Shown piece after piece: positions 1 to 8,626 of a stretch of 48,119 nt of DNA. The DNA is from Myxococcales bacterium (GTDB taxonomy: Bacteria > Myxococcota_A > Polyangia > Polyangiales > Ga0077539), in the NCBI GenBank assembly GCA_013298625.1, contig JAAFIF010000016.1:75320-123438 (forward strand), read 5' to 3'. A model generated the notes under the pieces. The model saw nothing but the letters and a program-made list of their open reading frames with translations, searched no databases and was not told where the DNA came from. Made by a program: the position numbers and the translations under genes. Within the stretch, counting starts at the first letter, position 1. The number at the start of each line of letters is the position of its first letter.

Positions 1-601
1 TCGTCTGCGCGATCGTGCCCGCCACGTGCGTCCCGTGGCCCTGATCGTCGTTGGCGTGGTTGGTGTCGTTGACGAAGTTGTAGCCGAGCGCGCAGCGCGT
101 GCCCGCGAGGTCCATCACCCGCGTGAACTCGCCGTGGTTCTCGCACGCGACGCCCGTGTCGACGACGGCGACGGTCACGCCGCGCCCGCACGTCGTGTCC
201 CACGCCGCAGGGGCGTGGATGCGCGCGAGGCCCCACTGGTCTCCGAGCTGCGGGTCGTTGGGCGTCCAGCTCGCTTGCATCGTGACGTTCTCGTCCGCGG
301 CGCGCACCGACGAGCGCGCGCGCAGCCGAGCGATCACCGACGAGAGCGACGCGTTTGCGCCGACGCGGCCGCGGTAGATGCGGTCTTCTCCAGCGAGGTA
401 GCTGTTGGCGACGAGCTCGACGCCCGCCTCGCGCGCCGCCTCGCGCACCTCGGACTCGCTCGTCGAGTCATCGAAGTCGACGACCACCTCGCGGCTGTCG
501 CTCGGCGCGAGCAGCTGCGCGTGCGCGGTCGACGGCGTCGCGGTCGCCAGCGCGAGCGTCGCGCCAGCCATCATCCAAGGGAGCCATGCTCGAACAGTCA
601 T
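1..601 (-). CDS. Subtilisin-like serine protease (S8), N-terminal part
   Basis: The reverse strand reads an exported S8 protease that continues beyond the left edge; 200 residues are visible. It starts at ATG 601-599, preceded by GGAGGAACG, a strong ribosome binding site. A signal peptide ends near THA-Q (residue 28). An inhibitor_I9-like propeptide follows (VVVDFDDSTSESEV, then SYLAGEDRIYRG and SVRAADENV). The catalytic core then begins with NDPQLGDQWGLARIHAPAAW, VTVAVVDTGV (the catalytic Asp) and DDQGHGTHVAGTIAQ (the catalytic His). The catalytic Ser would lie outside the window. The protein is probably secreted and activated by propeptide cleavage. It is divergent from the PEGA kinase. The family call is firm; the substrate is unknown. 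Confidence 0.93.
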   Translation of the reverse strand, partial: MTVRAWLPWMMAGATLALATATPSTAHAQLLAPSDSREVVVDFDDSTSESEVREAAREAGVELVANSYLAGEDRIYRGRVGANASLSSVIARLRARSSVRAADENVTMQASWTPNDPQLGDQWGLARIHAPAAWDTTCGRGVTVAVVDTGVACENHGEFTRVMDLAGTRCALGYNFVNDTNHANDDQGHGTHVAGTIAQT

Positions 602-964
602 CGTTCCTCCGATCGAAACCGAGCTGCGTCGATGCGTTGCGCCGACGCGAACCCCCGAAGCGTTGCGCGGACTTCGCCCTTCGGCAAGTGAACGGAATTC
701 TCCAACAGCTTCGAGACTCCTCTGCCGAGTCGCCGCGCGCCGCTCGCTCTGACACCGATGTATGCCGTCGCGCTGCGTCACTTTCGTGTGAGACCTCTCT
801 GTGATTTTTCAGCAATTGTTAGCGCCCCGTTCAATTGACGAGTGCAGGGGCGCCTGTCATCCTCACTTCACGCTTGGTTCACGCTCCGGACGTTCTGCTC
901 GGTGCACGCGGGCGAAGGGAGCACGCGAACCTCATGAACACTCACGCACCGCGCGATTGACCCC
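602..964. other. Divergent intergenic region, 363 bases
   Basis: This lies between the divergent protease and PEGA-kinase genes and should carry both promoters. I see no credible gene. An AT-richer patch at 800-840 contains two CAATTG hexamers (813-818 and 832-837) 19 bases apart, and a TTGACG at 835-840 that could serve as a -35 element, though no good -10 follows at the right distance. Nothing else stands out. Confidence 0.4.
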
Positions 965-2638
965 ATGGGGGAGCCTAGCCCTTCAAACGAAGCGTCCAAT
1001 GTTGCGAGTGCGAGCCCGACCTCGGGTCCGCAAGCGGATCCCCTCATTGGTCGAGTCATCAACGAGCGGTTCAAAGTCCTCTCGCTGATCGCCCGAGGCG
1101 GGATGGGCAAGGTCTACAAGGCCGAGCAAGCACCGCTCGGTCGTGTCTGCGCGCTCAAGGTCCTCAACCCCAACTACAACGGCGAGCACGACCCGGAGTT
1201 TCACAAACGCTTCTTCCTCGAAGCGTCGACGTCCTCGAAGCTGCGTCACCCCAACACGGTCACGATCTTCGATTACGGCAACACCGACGACGGCGTGTAC
1301 TACATGGCCATGGAGCTGCTCGAGGGGCGCACGCTCCATCGCATGCTCCGTGAGTCTGGCCCCGTCGAGCCGTCGCGCGCGCTCCGCATCGTTCGTCAGG
1401 TCTGTCGCTCGCTTCGCGAGGCGCACACGCTCGGCGTCATCCATCGCGACCTGAAGCCCGCCAACATCTTTCTCGTCCGCACCGAAGACGACGAAGATTT
1501 CGTCAAGGTCTTGGATTTCGGCCTCGTCAAGCAGCTCGACGAGGGCGGCGGCGACCACCTCACGCAGACCGGCCTGTTCATGGGCTCGCCCAAGTACATG
1601 GCGCCCGAGCAAATCCGCGGCGAGCGCGTGTCCGCTGCGACCGACGTCTACGCGCTCGGCGTGGTGCTCTTCGAGATGCTCACCGGCAAGGTCCCGTTCG
1701 ACAAGGGCAACTCCGTCAACACGTTGATGGCGCACGTGTCCGAAGCGGTCCCTGCGATGCAGCAGATCAACCCCTCGGTGTCCGTGCCTGCCGCGGTGCA
1801 AGAGTTCACCTACCGCTGCCTCGCCAAGCGCGCCGAAGACCGCTTCGCGACGATGGACGCCGTGCTCGACGGCATCAAGCTCGCCGCCACGGGCTCGCTC
1901 GGGCTGAGCAGCACCGGCGAGTGGGCTCCCTCGGTGGCCGACGCCCGCGTCACTGGCTCGCACCTCGTCTCGGCCGAACATCTCAGCGCTGCTTCGGGCT
2001 CGGGCCAGGTCCTCGCGCAGCCGCAGTCCGTCGCGCCTTCGGGGCCGCACGAGCAGTCCGGCGTCAACTCGATGCTCACGCCGTCGGTGCCCATGGTCGC
2101 GGTCAGCGATCAGCCCGCCGGCCAGAAGAAGAAGTCCATGACGCTGCCCGCGATCGGAGCGGTCGCGCTGCTCGCCATCGTCGGCGGCGCTGTCGCGCTG
2201 AAGGGCGGCTCGGGCTCGACGCACGCGCAAGGCACCAACGGACAGGGCACGACGGACACGCGCCCCGCGCAGAACACCGCTGGAAGCGGCGCGCAGAACA
2301 CCGTGACCGGCACGGGTCCCGCGACGAACAACACCAACACCCAACAGCAGCAGCCACCGGTCGCGCGCGAAGTGCGCATCGTGCTCAACAGCGAGCCCGG
2401 CAACGCCGAGGTGTTCGAGAACGGGCAGTCGCTGGGGCGGACGCCGCTCGATTTGCGGCTCAGCGGCGAGCAAGCGGATCCCTCGCGGATGCACGCGTTT
2501 ACCTTCAGGCTCAGCGGGTACAACGACGCGCAAGTGACCCTCGGGGGCAGCGAGATCCGGTACTCCGCGCGGATGTCGCGGCGCGTTACCGTGCGGCCGC
2601 AGCCCAACACGCGCCCCGATCCATATCGCGGTTGGTGA
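965..2638 (+). CDS. Membrane Ser/Thr protein kinase with extracytoplasmic PEGA domain
   Basis: This is a 557-residue Hanks-type kinase. The kinase domain spans about residues 34-300: glycine loop ARGGMGKVYKAE, ATP-binding Lys in CALKVL, HRDLKPAN catalytic loop, LDFG metal-binding motif and MAPEQ. A Ser/Pro/Gln-rich juxtamembrane linker leads to one transmembrane helix (about 392-415, LPAIGAVALLAIVGG). After a Gly/Thr/Asn/Gln-rich stretch comes a PEGA domain (about 470-545) with SEPGNAEVFENGQSLGRTPL and FTFRLSGYND, normally a surface or wall-associated beta domain. All catalytic residues are present, so it should be active. No clear Shine-Dalgarno precedes ATG 965. The gene is divergent from the protease and 217 bases ahead of the TonB receptor. 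The signal it senses is unknown. Confidence 0.95.
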   Translation: MGEPSPSNEASNVASASPTSGPQADPLIGRVINERFKVLSLIARGGMGKVYKAEQAPLGRVCALKVLNPNYNGEHDPEFHKRFFLEASTSSKLRHPNTVTIFDYGNTDDGVYYMAMELLEGRTLHRMLRESGPVEPSRALRIVRQVCRSLREAHTLGVIHRDLKPANIFLVRTEDDEDFVKVLDFGLVKQLDEGGGDHLTQTGLFMGSPKYMAPEQIRGERVSAATDVYALGVVLFEMLTGKVPFDKGNSVNTLMAHVSEAVPAMQQINPSVSVPAAVQEFTYRCLAKRAEDRFATMDAVLDGIKLAATGSLGLSSTGEWAPSVADARVTGSHLVSAEHLSAASGSGQVLAQPQSVAPSGPHEQSGVNSMLTPSVPMVAVSDQPAGQKKKSMTLPAIGAVALLAIVGGAVALKGGSGSTHAQGTNGQGTTDTRPAQNTAGSGAQNTVTGTGPATNNTNTQQQQPPVAREVRIVLNSEPGNAEVFENGQSLGRTPLDLRLSGEQADPSRMHAFTFRLSGYNDAQVTLGGSEIRYSARMSRRVTVRPQPNTRPDPYRGW

Positions 2639-2855
2639 GCGAATTCGCAGGGTGGGAGGCGATCGGTCGTGCCGTTCGCGCTGCGGGCAGGCCCGCCGCG
2701 CTGCGCTGCGCAGCGAGCGTCGCTGCGTGATGGGCGCTGCGATTGATTGCGCGTTTGCTTTGAATCGCACTCCGTTTGGGTGATCATCGCAGCGCTTCGG
2801 CTCGATGCGCAGCGGCGCTGAGGGCGCGGAGCGGGTTCGCCCAAAGGAGGAGAGC

Positions 2856-5669
2856 GTGAACGGGAGGTTCCACCTTCGTGCCGCAACGATCGCTGCCGCG
2901 TTGGCGTTCGTCGCCGCGCCGAGCGCGTACGCGGATGAGCTCGCAGACGCCCGTCGGCACTTTCGCTCGGGAATGGACCTGATTCGACGGCGTCAGTTCG
3001 ACTCAGGCATCGCCGAGCTCGAGAGCGCGTACCGGATCGTTCCGCGCCCCAACGTGCTCTACAACATCGCGCGCGCTTACTACGACGCGGGCAACTCCGA
3101 GCGCGCGCTCGAGTACCTGCGACGCTATCTGCAGCACGATATCTCGGATCGCCCGGACATCGAGGCGTTGATCGCGCGCATCGAGAGCCGCAGCCGCAGC
3201 GGAGGATCGTCGGCGACCGCCAGCGCGACCACGAGCAGCGGCGGCGCGACCAGCGCGAGCTCGGGCGGCGCGCAGTCCGCTTCGGGCGCTGGCAGCACGA
3301 GCGCGACGCCCACGATCAACGTCGGCGCGCTCACCGGCGCCAACGTCGACGGAACGCAAGCCTCGATGCTCCGCGCGCTCGCCGAACAACTGCTCACGCT
3401 CGCCAACAACGGCGCGCAGCCCGCGGGCACAGGCACCGCTGGCGCCGGCGCGACGACGGCGAACTCGACGGGCACCACCGGGACGAGCACGGCCAATCCC
3501 GCGGGCACTGGGACGAGCGGCGCTGGCGGCACGACGGGCGCGACCGGGGCGAGCGGCACCACTGGCGCTGCGGGCGCGGGGACGAGCGGTCGCGTGGCTG
3601 CGAACCCTGCCGGCCCTGCCGGCCCTGCCGCTGGCGAGGCCGGAGGCATCACGGCCAGGGACGACGACGACGAGTACGAAGCGCGCATCGTGACCGCTTC
3701 TCGCGTCGCGCAGTCGCCGCTCGACGCGCCCAACGCGACCGGCGTGATCACCGCGCAGGACATTCGCTTGTCGGGTTTGACGAGCATTCCGCAGATCCTG
3801 CGGCGCATCGCGGGCATCGACGTGATGTCCCTCGACGGGTCCGACTATCAGGTGTCCGTGCGCGGATTCAACCAGCGGTTGAGCAACAAGGTGCTCGTCC
3901 TGGTCGACGGACGCAGCGTGTACTTGGACTTCCTCGGCGTGACGCTGTGGCCGTTTGTGTTTCCTGCGCTCGAAGAGATCGACCGCATCGAGATCATCCG
4001 CGGGCCGGGCTCTGCGCTGTACGGCGCCGACGCGTACACCGGCGTGATCAACATCATTACGCGGCCGCCGGGCGAGTCGCGGACGCAAGTGTCCATCGGC
4101 GGCGGCACGGCAGAGCAGCTTCGCGGCGCGTTCTTGACCTCGGGGCGCGCGGGAGACGTCTCGTATCGCGGGTCGGTTCAGTACGATCAAGCGCAGAGCT
4201 ACGGGCGCCTGGTCGGGCCGACGGACCACGCGTGGGAGTCGATTTCGCCTGCAGGAAACCTGGCGTTTCGCAACCCGAGGTTTCTCGTCGAGGCGCAGGG
4301 ACGCCTCGGGCGCGGCGTGGTGCTGCGCGGCGGCGTGGGCGGCGCGACGGGCCCTGTGCAGTTCTCGGCGCCGAGCTTGCTGCGGCAGTACTACACGGAC
4401 CTGACGCTCATCCAGCCGTTCGTCCAGCTCGACGTGCAGAACTTCTCTGCCCGCGCGTTTTGGAACCGCGTGAGCTTCACCGCGGGCCCGACGATTCAGC
4501 CTCGCGGAGCTCCCGTGCTCGAGTCGCGCGGGCACCAAGACGTCGTCGACGTGGATCTTCAGTACAACTGGCGCGCGCGCATCTCGCAGACGGTGACCAA
4601 CACCCTGCAGTTCGGCGCGGGCTACCGGCTGAAGAACATCTCGTGGAACTACCTCGACAACGACCACACGTTGCACTTTTTCTCTGGGTTTTTGCAGGAC
4701 ACCCTGCGCGTCGGCGAGCGCTTCAGCGCCGTCGCGTCGCTGCGCGCTGACCGCCACCCGGTGCTCGACGGCATCGGCGGCTCTGGCTTCGTGCTCTCTC
4801 CGCGCGGCGCGTTGATCTTCAAGCCCACCGAGCGTCGCGCGCTCAGGCTCACCGGCGGAACGGCGTTTCGCACGCCCACGATGCTCGAGCTCTTCTTGGA
4901 CCTGAACCTGCAGACGCCGACGCCTGGCGTGAGCGTGCGCAGCTACGGCGGTGAGGTCGCGCGCGCGCGCATCGACCCGTCTCGGCGCCTGCGGCCCGAG
5001 AGCGCGATCAGCTTCGACCTCGGGTTTCAAGACCAGACGCTCGAAGTGTTTCAGTACGAAGTGAACTTGTTCTTCACGCGCGGCTGGGACCGCATTGATT
5101 TCTACGGCTCCAACGTCGATCCGTTGCCTGGAGATTTGCTGCCCGATTCGCGCACGGTCCCCGTCGGCGCCCGCGGCTACTCCAACGACCCAGCGTCCAC
5201 GTACATCTACGGCGCCGAGCTCGGCTTGAAGCTCGCGCCCGTCGAAGGTCTGGATTTCAACGTCAACTACACGCTCGCGCTCACGTCGTACGACGCGAAC
5301 AACAGCCTCGCGCCCACGCCCGAGCGCGAGGGCGACCAGCGCACGCCGATGCACAAGCTCAACGTCGGTCTGCAGGTGCGCACGCGGTTCGGGCTCGAGT
5401 TCGAGACCTATGGGCACTACGTCGCGCGGCAGGTGTGGATCGAGCCGGTGTTCGACGCCCGCGCGGGCTCGAGGGACGTGCCCTTCGCGATGAACGACTA
5501 CTTCTTGATCAACGCTCGCTTGGGCATGCGCCTGCTCGACGGCCGCCTCGAGCTCGGCGTGACCGGAACCAACCTCGTCGACGTCAACCCGACGACTGGA
5601 CACCAGGAGCACCCGCTCGGCTACCGCCAGTGGGCGCGCGTCATGGCCAACGCGAGCTACCGCTTCTGA
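2856..5669 (+). CDS. TonB-dependent outer-membrane receptor with N-terminal TPR domain
   Basis: I chose GTG 2856 because AAAGGAGG (2843-2850) lies five bases upstream and the product (937 residues) then begins with a clean signal peptide (AATIAAALAFVAAPSAYA). Next is a TPR-like segment (about residues 26-110: ARRHFRSGMDLIRRRQFDSG, NVLYNIARAYYDAGNSERAL) and a 150-residue Ala/Gly/Thr/Ser linker. The TonB plug follows at about 270-410 (ARIVTASR, QILRRIAGIDVMS, VSVRGFNQRLSNKVLVLVDG, IEIIRGPGSALYGADAYTGV). The beta-barrel extends to a C-terminal aromatic residue (MANASYRF). The barrel imports a ligand using TonB energy. The periplasmic TPR head is unusual for this family. The ligand is unknown. 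The lipoprotein gene starts 26 bases downstream. Confidence 0.93.
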   Translation: MNGRFHLRAATIAAALAFVAAPSAYADELADARRHFRSGMDLIRRRQFDSGIAELESAYRIVPRPNVLYNIARAYYDAGNSERALEYLRRYLQHDISDRPDIEALIARIESRSRSGGSSATASATTSSGGATSASSGGAQSASGAGSTSATPTINVGALTGANVDGTQASMLRALAEQLLTLANNGAQPAGTGTAGAGATTANSTGTTGTSTANPAGTGTSGAGGTTGATGASGTTGAAGAGTSGRVAANPAGPAGPAAGEAGGITARDDDDEYEARIVTASRVAQSPLDAPNATGVITAQDIRLSGLTSIPQILRRIAGIDVMSLDGSDYQVSVRGFNQRLSNKVLVLVDGRSVYLDFLGVTLWPFVFPALEEIDRIEIIRGPGSALYGADAYTGVINIITRPPGESRTQVSIGGGTAEQLRGAFLTSGRAGDVSYRGSVQYDQAQSYGRLVGPTDHAWESISPAGNLAFRNPRFLVEAQGRLGRGVVLRGGVGGATGPVQFSAPSLLRQYYTDLTLIQPFVQLDVQNFSARAFWNRVSFTAGPTIQPRGAPVLESRGHQDVVDVDLQYNWRARISQTVTNTLQFGAGYRLKNISWNYLDNDHTLHFFSGFLQDTLRVGERFSAVASLRADRHPVLDGIGGSGFVLSPRGALIFKPTERRALRLTGGTAFRTPTMLELFLDLNLQTPTPGVSVRSYGGEVARARIDPSRRLRPESAISFDLGFQDQTLEVFQYEVNLFFTRGWDRIDFYGSNVDPLPGDLLPDSRTVPVGARGYSNDPASTYIYGAELGLKLAPVEGLDFNVNYTLALTSYDANNSLAPTPEREGDQRTPMHKLNVGLQVRTRFGLEFETYGHYVARQVWIEPVFDARAGSRDVPFAMNDYFLINARLGMRLLDGRLELGVTGTNLVDVNPTTGHQEHPLGYRQWARVMANASYRF

Positions 5670-5695
5670 GCAATAGGACGGAAGAGGAGATGACG

Positions 5696-7570
5696 ATGTC
5701 GACTCGAACTTCTCTCGCGACGATGACGCTTCTCGCGTTGGCCCTCGCGCAGTGCGATCCCCCGCCGTTGCAGCGCAACTGCGACAACGACGCGGCGATC
5801 GCGTGCCCGTACCTCAACGAGCCCTCGGGGCGCATCGAAGGGACGCTGATCTACCGCGGACCGCCGCCGCCCGAGTCTCCTTCGCGCCGCGGCGTCGCCT
5901 CGGGGCGCGTCGTGCTGTTGCTCTTCGAGTACGGCAATCCGCCGCCGCCGCAGGGCTCGGCGACGAGCGCGGTGTCCGTGCAGACCATCAACGCGGCGCA
6001 GCTCTTCTCCGAGGCCGTGCGCAACGCGGACGGGACCGTGACGGCGACGATCCCCTTTCAGTTTCCTGGGATCACGCGCGCGGGCGTGTATCAGCTCCGC
6101 GCGTTCTACTCGCGCAACGAGACGATTCAGTTCGATCGTGACGGCGCGTCGCTCAACATTCCGTCGGGATTTCACCCGCTCTTCTCCGTGCGAAACCTGC
6201 CCGTGGCCGGCGACGTCGCGGGCGGGGCGCTCGAGGACCCGAGCTCGTCCATCGCGCGCTACGTGCGCATCCCCATCGGCGACGAGGTCAACGAGAACGG
6301 TCGCACCCGCTTCGTGATGCCGCCCGAAGGCGCCGTGGCCGATCACGTCACCGTGTACCTCGGTCGGCAGATCCCCACCGAGCGCCCGATCTTTCGCATC
6401 GTGACCGACGAGACCACGGTCATGCGCAACGGAGCGATGACCACGGTCGCCGCGCCCTCTCGCTTGACGCCGGTCGACATCCCCGCGCCGCCCGCGCTCG
6501 ACGCGCAGACGATGGCTCCGCGGCCCGGCGTCGAGCTCTTGCGCTACGCGCGCGACTGGGGCCTTCAAGTCGCCGGAACGCGCGTGCTCGACATGGTCCG
6601 CAACCCGGTGATCGTCGAGACGCCGCTCGGCGCCAACCTCCCCGCGCTCGGCGCGCTCTTCTCGGTCGACGCCGACGAGTGCTTCACCGCCGTCCTCGCG
6701 GGCGTGCAAGTGCGCCGTGATTGCCGGGCCAATCCGCTGGCCGAAGCCACGAGCGGCTTCTTGGAGCTCGCCGCGGACGTCAACGACAACGGCTCGATCG
6801 ACCTGACCGCCGCGAGCGGGCACGTCGACGCGCACCCGTCGCTCGTCTCGGGCAGCCCGTTCTTCGCCGCGAACGCGGGCCGGCTGCCCTGGATCTATCC
6901 GCTGGTGATCGTCTCGAAGCTGCACGAGCCCAACGCGGCCGAGCGTCGATTGCTGCTCGAAGGGCAAAACGGAAGGCTCGACGCCGCGACGCTGGCGCGC
7001 TTGCGCACTGCGCTCAACCGCGCCGAGACGCTGGACCTCAGCGATCCGTCGGATCCTCGCTACCCGGTGATCTTCTTCGGCTCGGTCGTCCCCGGCGGCG
7101 CGACGACGGGCTTTTTGCAGCCGTGGGCCAACGGCCATCGCCAGCTCGAAAACGTGCTGCGCGTCGCGCTCGTGCCGTTCGGCGTCGAGGTGCGCGGGCC
7201 CAACCGCGCGACCGATTGGCACGTGATCGTGTCGCCGCAGCTGCCCGAGACCGCGGATCGCCTCGGTCGCGCGCTGTCGGCCGCGGGGTTTCAGAACCTG
7301 CGCTGCTCGGAGTTCGACCCGCAATACGCGGACGATTCGCAGTTCACCGGACTGCCACAAGGCCGCTACGCGGTGAACTTCATCGGCCCGGGCGGGCAGA
7401 CCTGGGCGCTGCCGAACGAGCTCGGGGCTTTTCCTGCTCCCGCGGGTTCGCCTGCGGATTTGTGCCCTGGAGGCGTGTGTCGCGCGCCGTCGCAGTCGTT
7501 CTTCATCCGCGTGCGCGGCGTCGAGCTGCCCTTCGCCGAAGCGCGCTGCCCGACGCTCACGCCGCGTTGA
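5696..7570 (+). CDS. Large putative lipoprotein downstream of TonB receptor
   Basis: This 624-residue protein of unknown function has a lipoprotein-type signal (MSTRTSLATMTLLALALAQC). The residue before the Cys is Gln rather than the usual Gly/Ala/Ser, so lipidation is likely but not certain. ATG 5696 is six bases after AGGAG; an in-frame ATG at 5690 sits too close to it. The mature protein is beta-rich with several Cys. It has an Asp-rich segment (LAADVNDNGSIDL) resembling a calcium loop, and a C-terminal region with CPGGVCRAPSQSFFIRV. The tight spacing to the TonB receptor suggests a co-transcribed surface lipoprotein partner, as in SusCD-like pairs, but I see no SusD similarity. Confidence 0.8.
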   Translation: MSTRTSLATMTLLALALAQCDPPPLQRNCDNDAAIACPYLNEPSGRIEGTLIYRGPPPPESPSRRGVASGRVVLLLFEYGNPPPPQGSATSAVSVQTINAAQLFSEAVRNADGTVTATIPFQFPGITRAGVYQLRAFYSRNETIQFDRDGASLNIPSGFHPLFSVRNLPVAGDVAGGALEDPSSSIARYVRIPIGDEVNENGRTRFVMPPEGAVADHVTVYLGRQIPTERPIFRIVTDETTVMRNGAMTTVAAPSRLTPVDIPAPPALDAQTMAPRPGVELLRYARDWGLQVAGTRVLDMVRNPVIVETPLGANLPALGALFSVDADECFTAVLAGVQVRRDCRANPLAEATSGFLELAADVNDNGSIDLTAASGHVDAHPSLVSGSPFFAANAGRLPWIYPLVIVSKLHEPNAAERRLLLEGQNGRLDAATLARLRTALNRAETLDLSDPSDPRYPVIFFGSVVPGGATTGFLQPWANGHRQLENVLRVALVPFGVEVRGPNRATDWHVIVSPQLPETADRLGRALSAAGFQNLRCSEFDPQYADDSQFTGLPQGRYAVNFIGPGGQTWALPNELGAFPAPAGSPADLCPGGVCRAPSQSFFIRVRGVELPFAEARCPTLTPR

Positions 7571-7644
7571 GCACCGCTCGCATTGCAACGTAGGGGGAGT
7601 TGCCTTGCGCGGCGCTCCGTGGTCTAGACCCTCGCCGAACGAAG

Positions 7645-8589
7645 ATGTGGACCGCGCACGACTATCGGACCGCGCGTTGTGCGCGGGCCACCGCCGTGGC
7701 CATCGGCAACTTCGACGGTGTTCACCTCGGTCACCGCGCGCTCATCGCGCGCGCGCTGAGCGAGGCCGCCGCGATGGACGGCGAGGCCGTGGTCCTCACG
7801 TTCGAGCCGCACCCGACGCGGGTGCTCGCGCCCGAGCGCTGCCCTCCGAGGATCACTGGCGCGGATCGCAGGCTCGAGCTGTTCGCGGCGCTCTCGGTGG
7901 ACGGCGTGATCGTCCAGGGCTTCGATCGCGCGTTCGCGTCGATGTCCCCAGAGCAGTTCGCGCGCGAAGTGCTGCTGGGCCTGCGCGCGAAGGTCGTCAT
8001 CGTCGGCGAGAATTTTCACTTCGGAAAGGACCGCGCTGGCGACGGCCACGCGCTTCGTTCGCTCGGTGAATCGCTGGGATTTCGCACGGAGGTCCTCGGC
8101 GCTGTCCTCGACGAGCGCGGCGCGATGATCTCGTCGTCCAAGATCCGCGCGGCCCTCGCCGAGGGCGAGCTCGACCGCGTGCGCGCGATGCTCGGGCGCG
8201 AGTTCGACTTCGACGGCCGCGTGGTGCTCGGCGATCAGCGCGGGCGAACGCTGGGGTTTCCCACGGCGAACGTGCGCACCGACGTCGAGGCGCTGCCGCG
8301 AGACGGCGTGTACGCGGTGCGCGCTTGCGTGGTCGGCGACGGCGCTGCGTGCGGCGCTGCGATGGACGGCGTGATGAACATCGGCGTTCGACCGACGTTC
8401 TCCGCCGGGCGTTCGATCGAGGTGCATCTGTTCGACCGTGACGTCGATTTGTATGGAAGACTGCTGCGCGTGACGTGCGTCGCGCGCCTGCGCGACGAGC
8501 GCAAGTTCGACGGGATCGACGCGTTGCGGGCGCAGATCGCCCAGGACGCGCGCGACGCGCGCGCGGCGCTCGATCGAAGAGAGCCCTGA
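7645..8589 (+). CDS. ribF: Bifunctional riboflavin kinase / FAD synthetase
   Basis: RibF phosphorylates riboflavin to FMN and adenylylates FMN to FAD in the cytoplasm. The N-terminal nucleotidyltransferase has AVAIGNFDGVHLGHRAL, LTFEPHPTRVLAPE, FDRAFASMSPEQF and GENFHFGKDRAGD; ISSSKIR closes that domain. The C-terminal riboflavin kinase has GRVVLGDQRGRTLGFPTANV, DGVYAV, MNIGVRPTF and IEVHLFD. The length of 314 residues is normal. ATG 7645 gives a typical short N-terminus; a TTG at 7600 would add 15 unrelated residues but lies directly behind GGGGGAG, so it cannot be excluded. The DUF4912 gene starts 37 bases downstream. Confidence 0.96.
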   Translation: MWTAHDYRTARCARATAVAIGNFDGVHLGHRALIARALSEAAAMDGEAVVLTFEPHPTRVLAPERCPPRITGADRRLELFAALSVDGVIVQGFDRAFASMSPEQFAREVLLGLRAKVVIVGENFHFGKDRAGDGHALRSLGESLGFRTEVLGAVLDERGAMISSSKIRAALAEGELDRVRAMLGREFDFDGRVVLGDQRGRTLGFPTANVRTDVEALPRDGVYAVRACVVGDGAACGAAMDGVMNIGVRPTFSAGRSIEVHLFDRDVDLYGRLLRVTCVARLRDERKFDGIDALRAQIAQDARDARAALDRREP

Positions 8590-8626
8590 CGCGCGAGCGC
8601 GGGGCGCCTTGAGGAGATATCGCGAG

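Noticed and set aside
813..837. Paired CAATTG hexamers as an operator
   Set aside because: Two six-base palindromes 19 bases apart are suggestive but too short to claim without conservation data.
2704..2715. 12-base palindrome CGCTGCGCAGCG between kinase and TonB receptor genes
   Set aside because: Short GC-rich palindromes are common by chance here, there is no T-run and no second element.
983..2770. Long open frame on the minus strand opposite the PEGA kinase gene
   Set aside because: It is a codon-phase shadow of the kinase gene in GC-rich DNA; its translation is His/Arg-rich and has no domain, whereas the plus strand shows a full kinase.
3003..5612. Long open minus-strand frame opposite the TonB receptor
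   Set aside because: The product is low-complexity, Arg/Val/His-rich and without motifs; the plus strand carries plug and barrel motifs.
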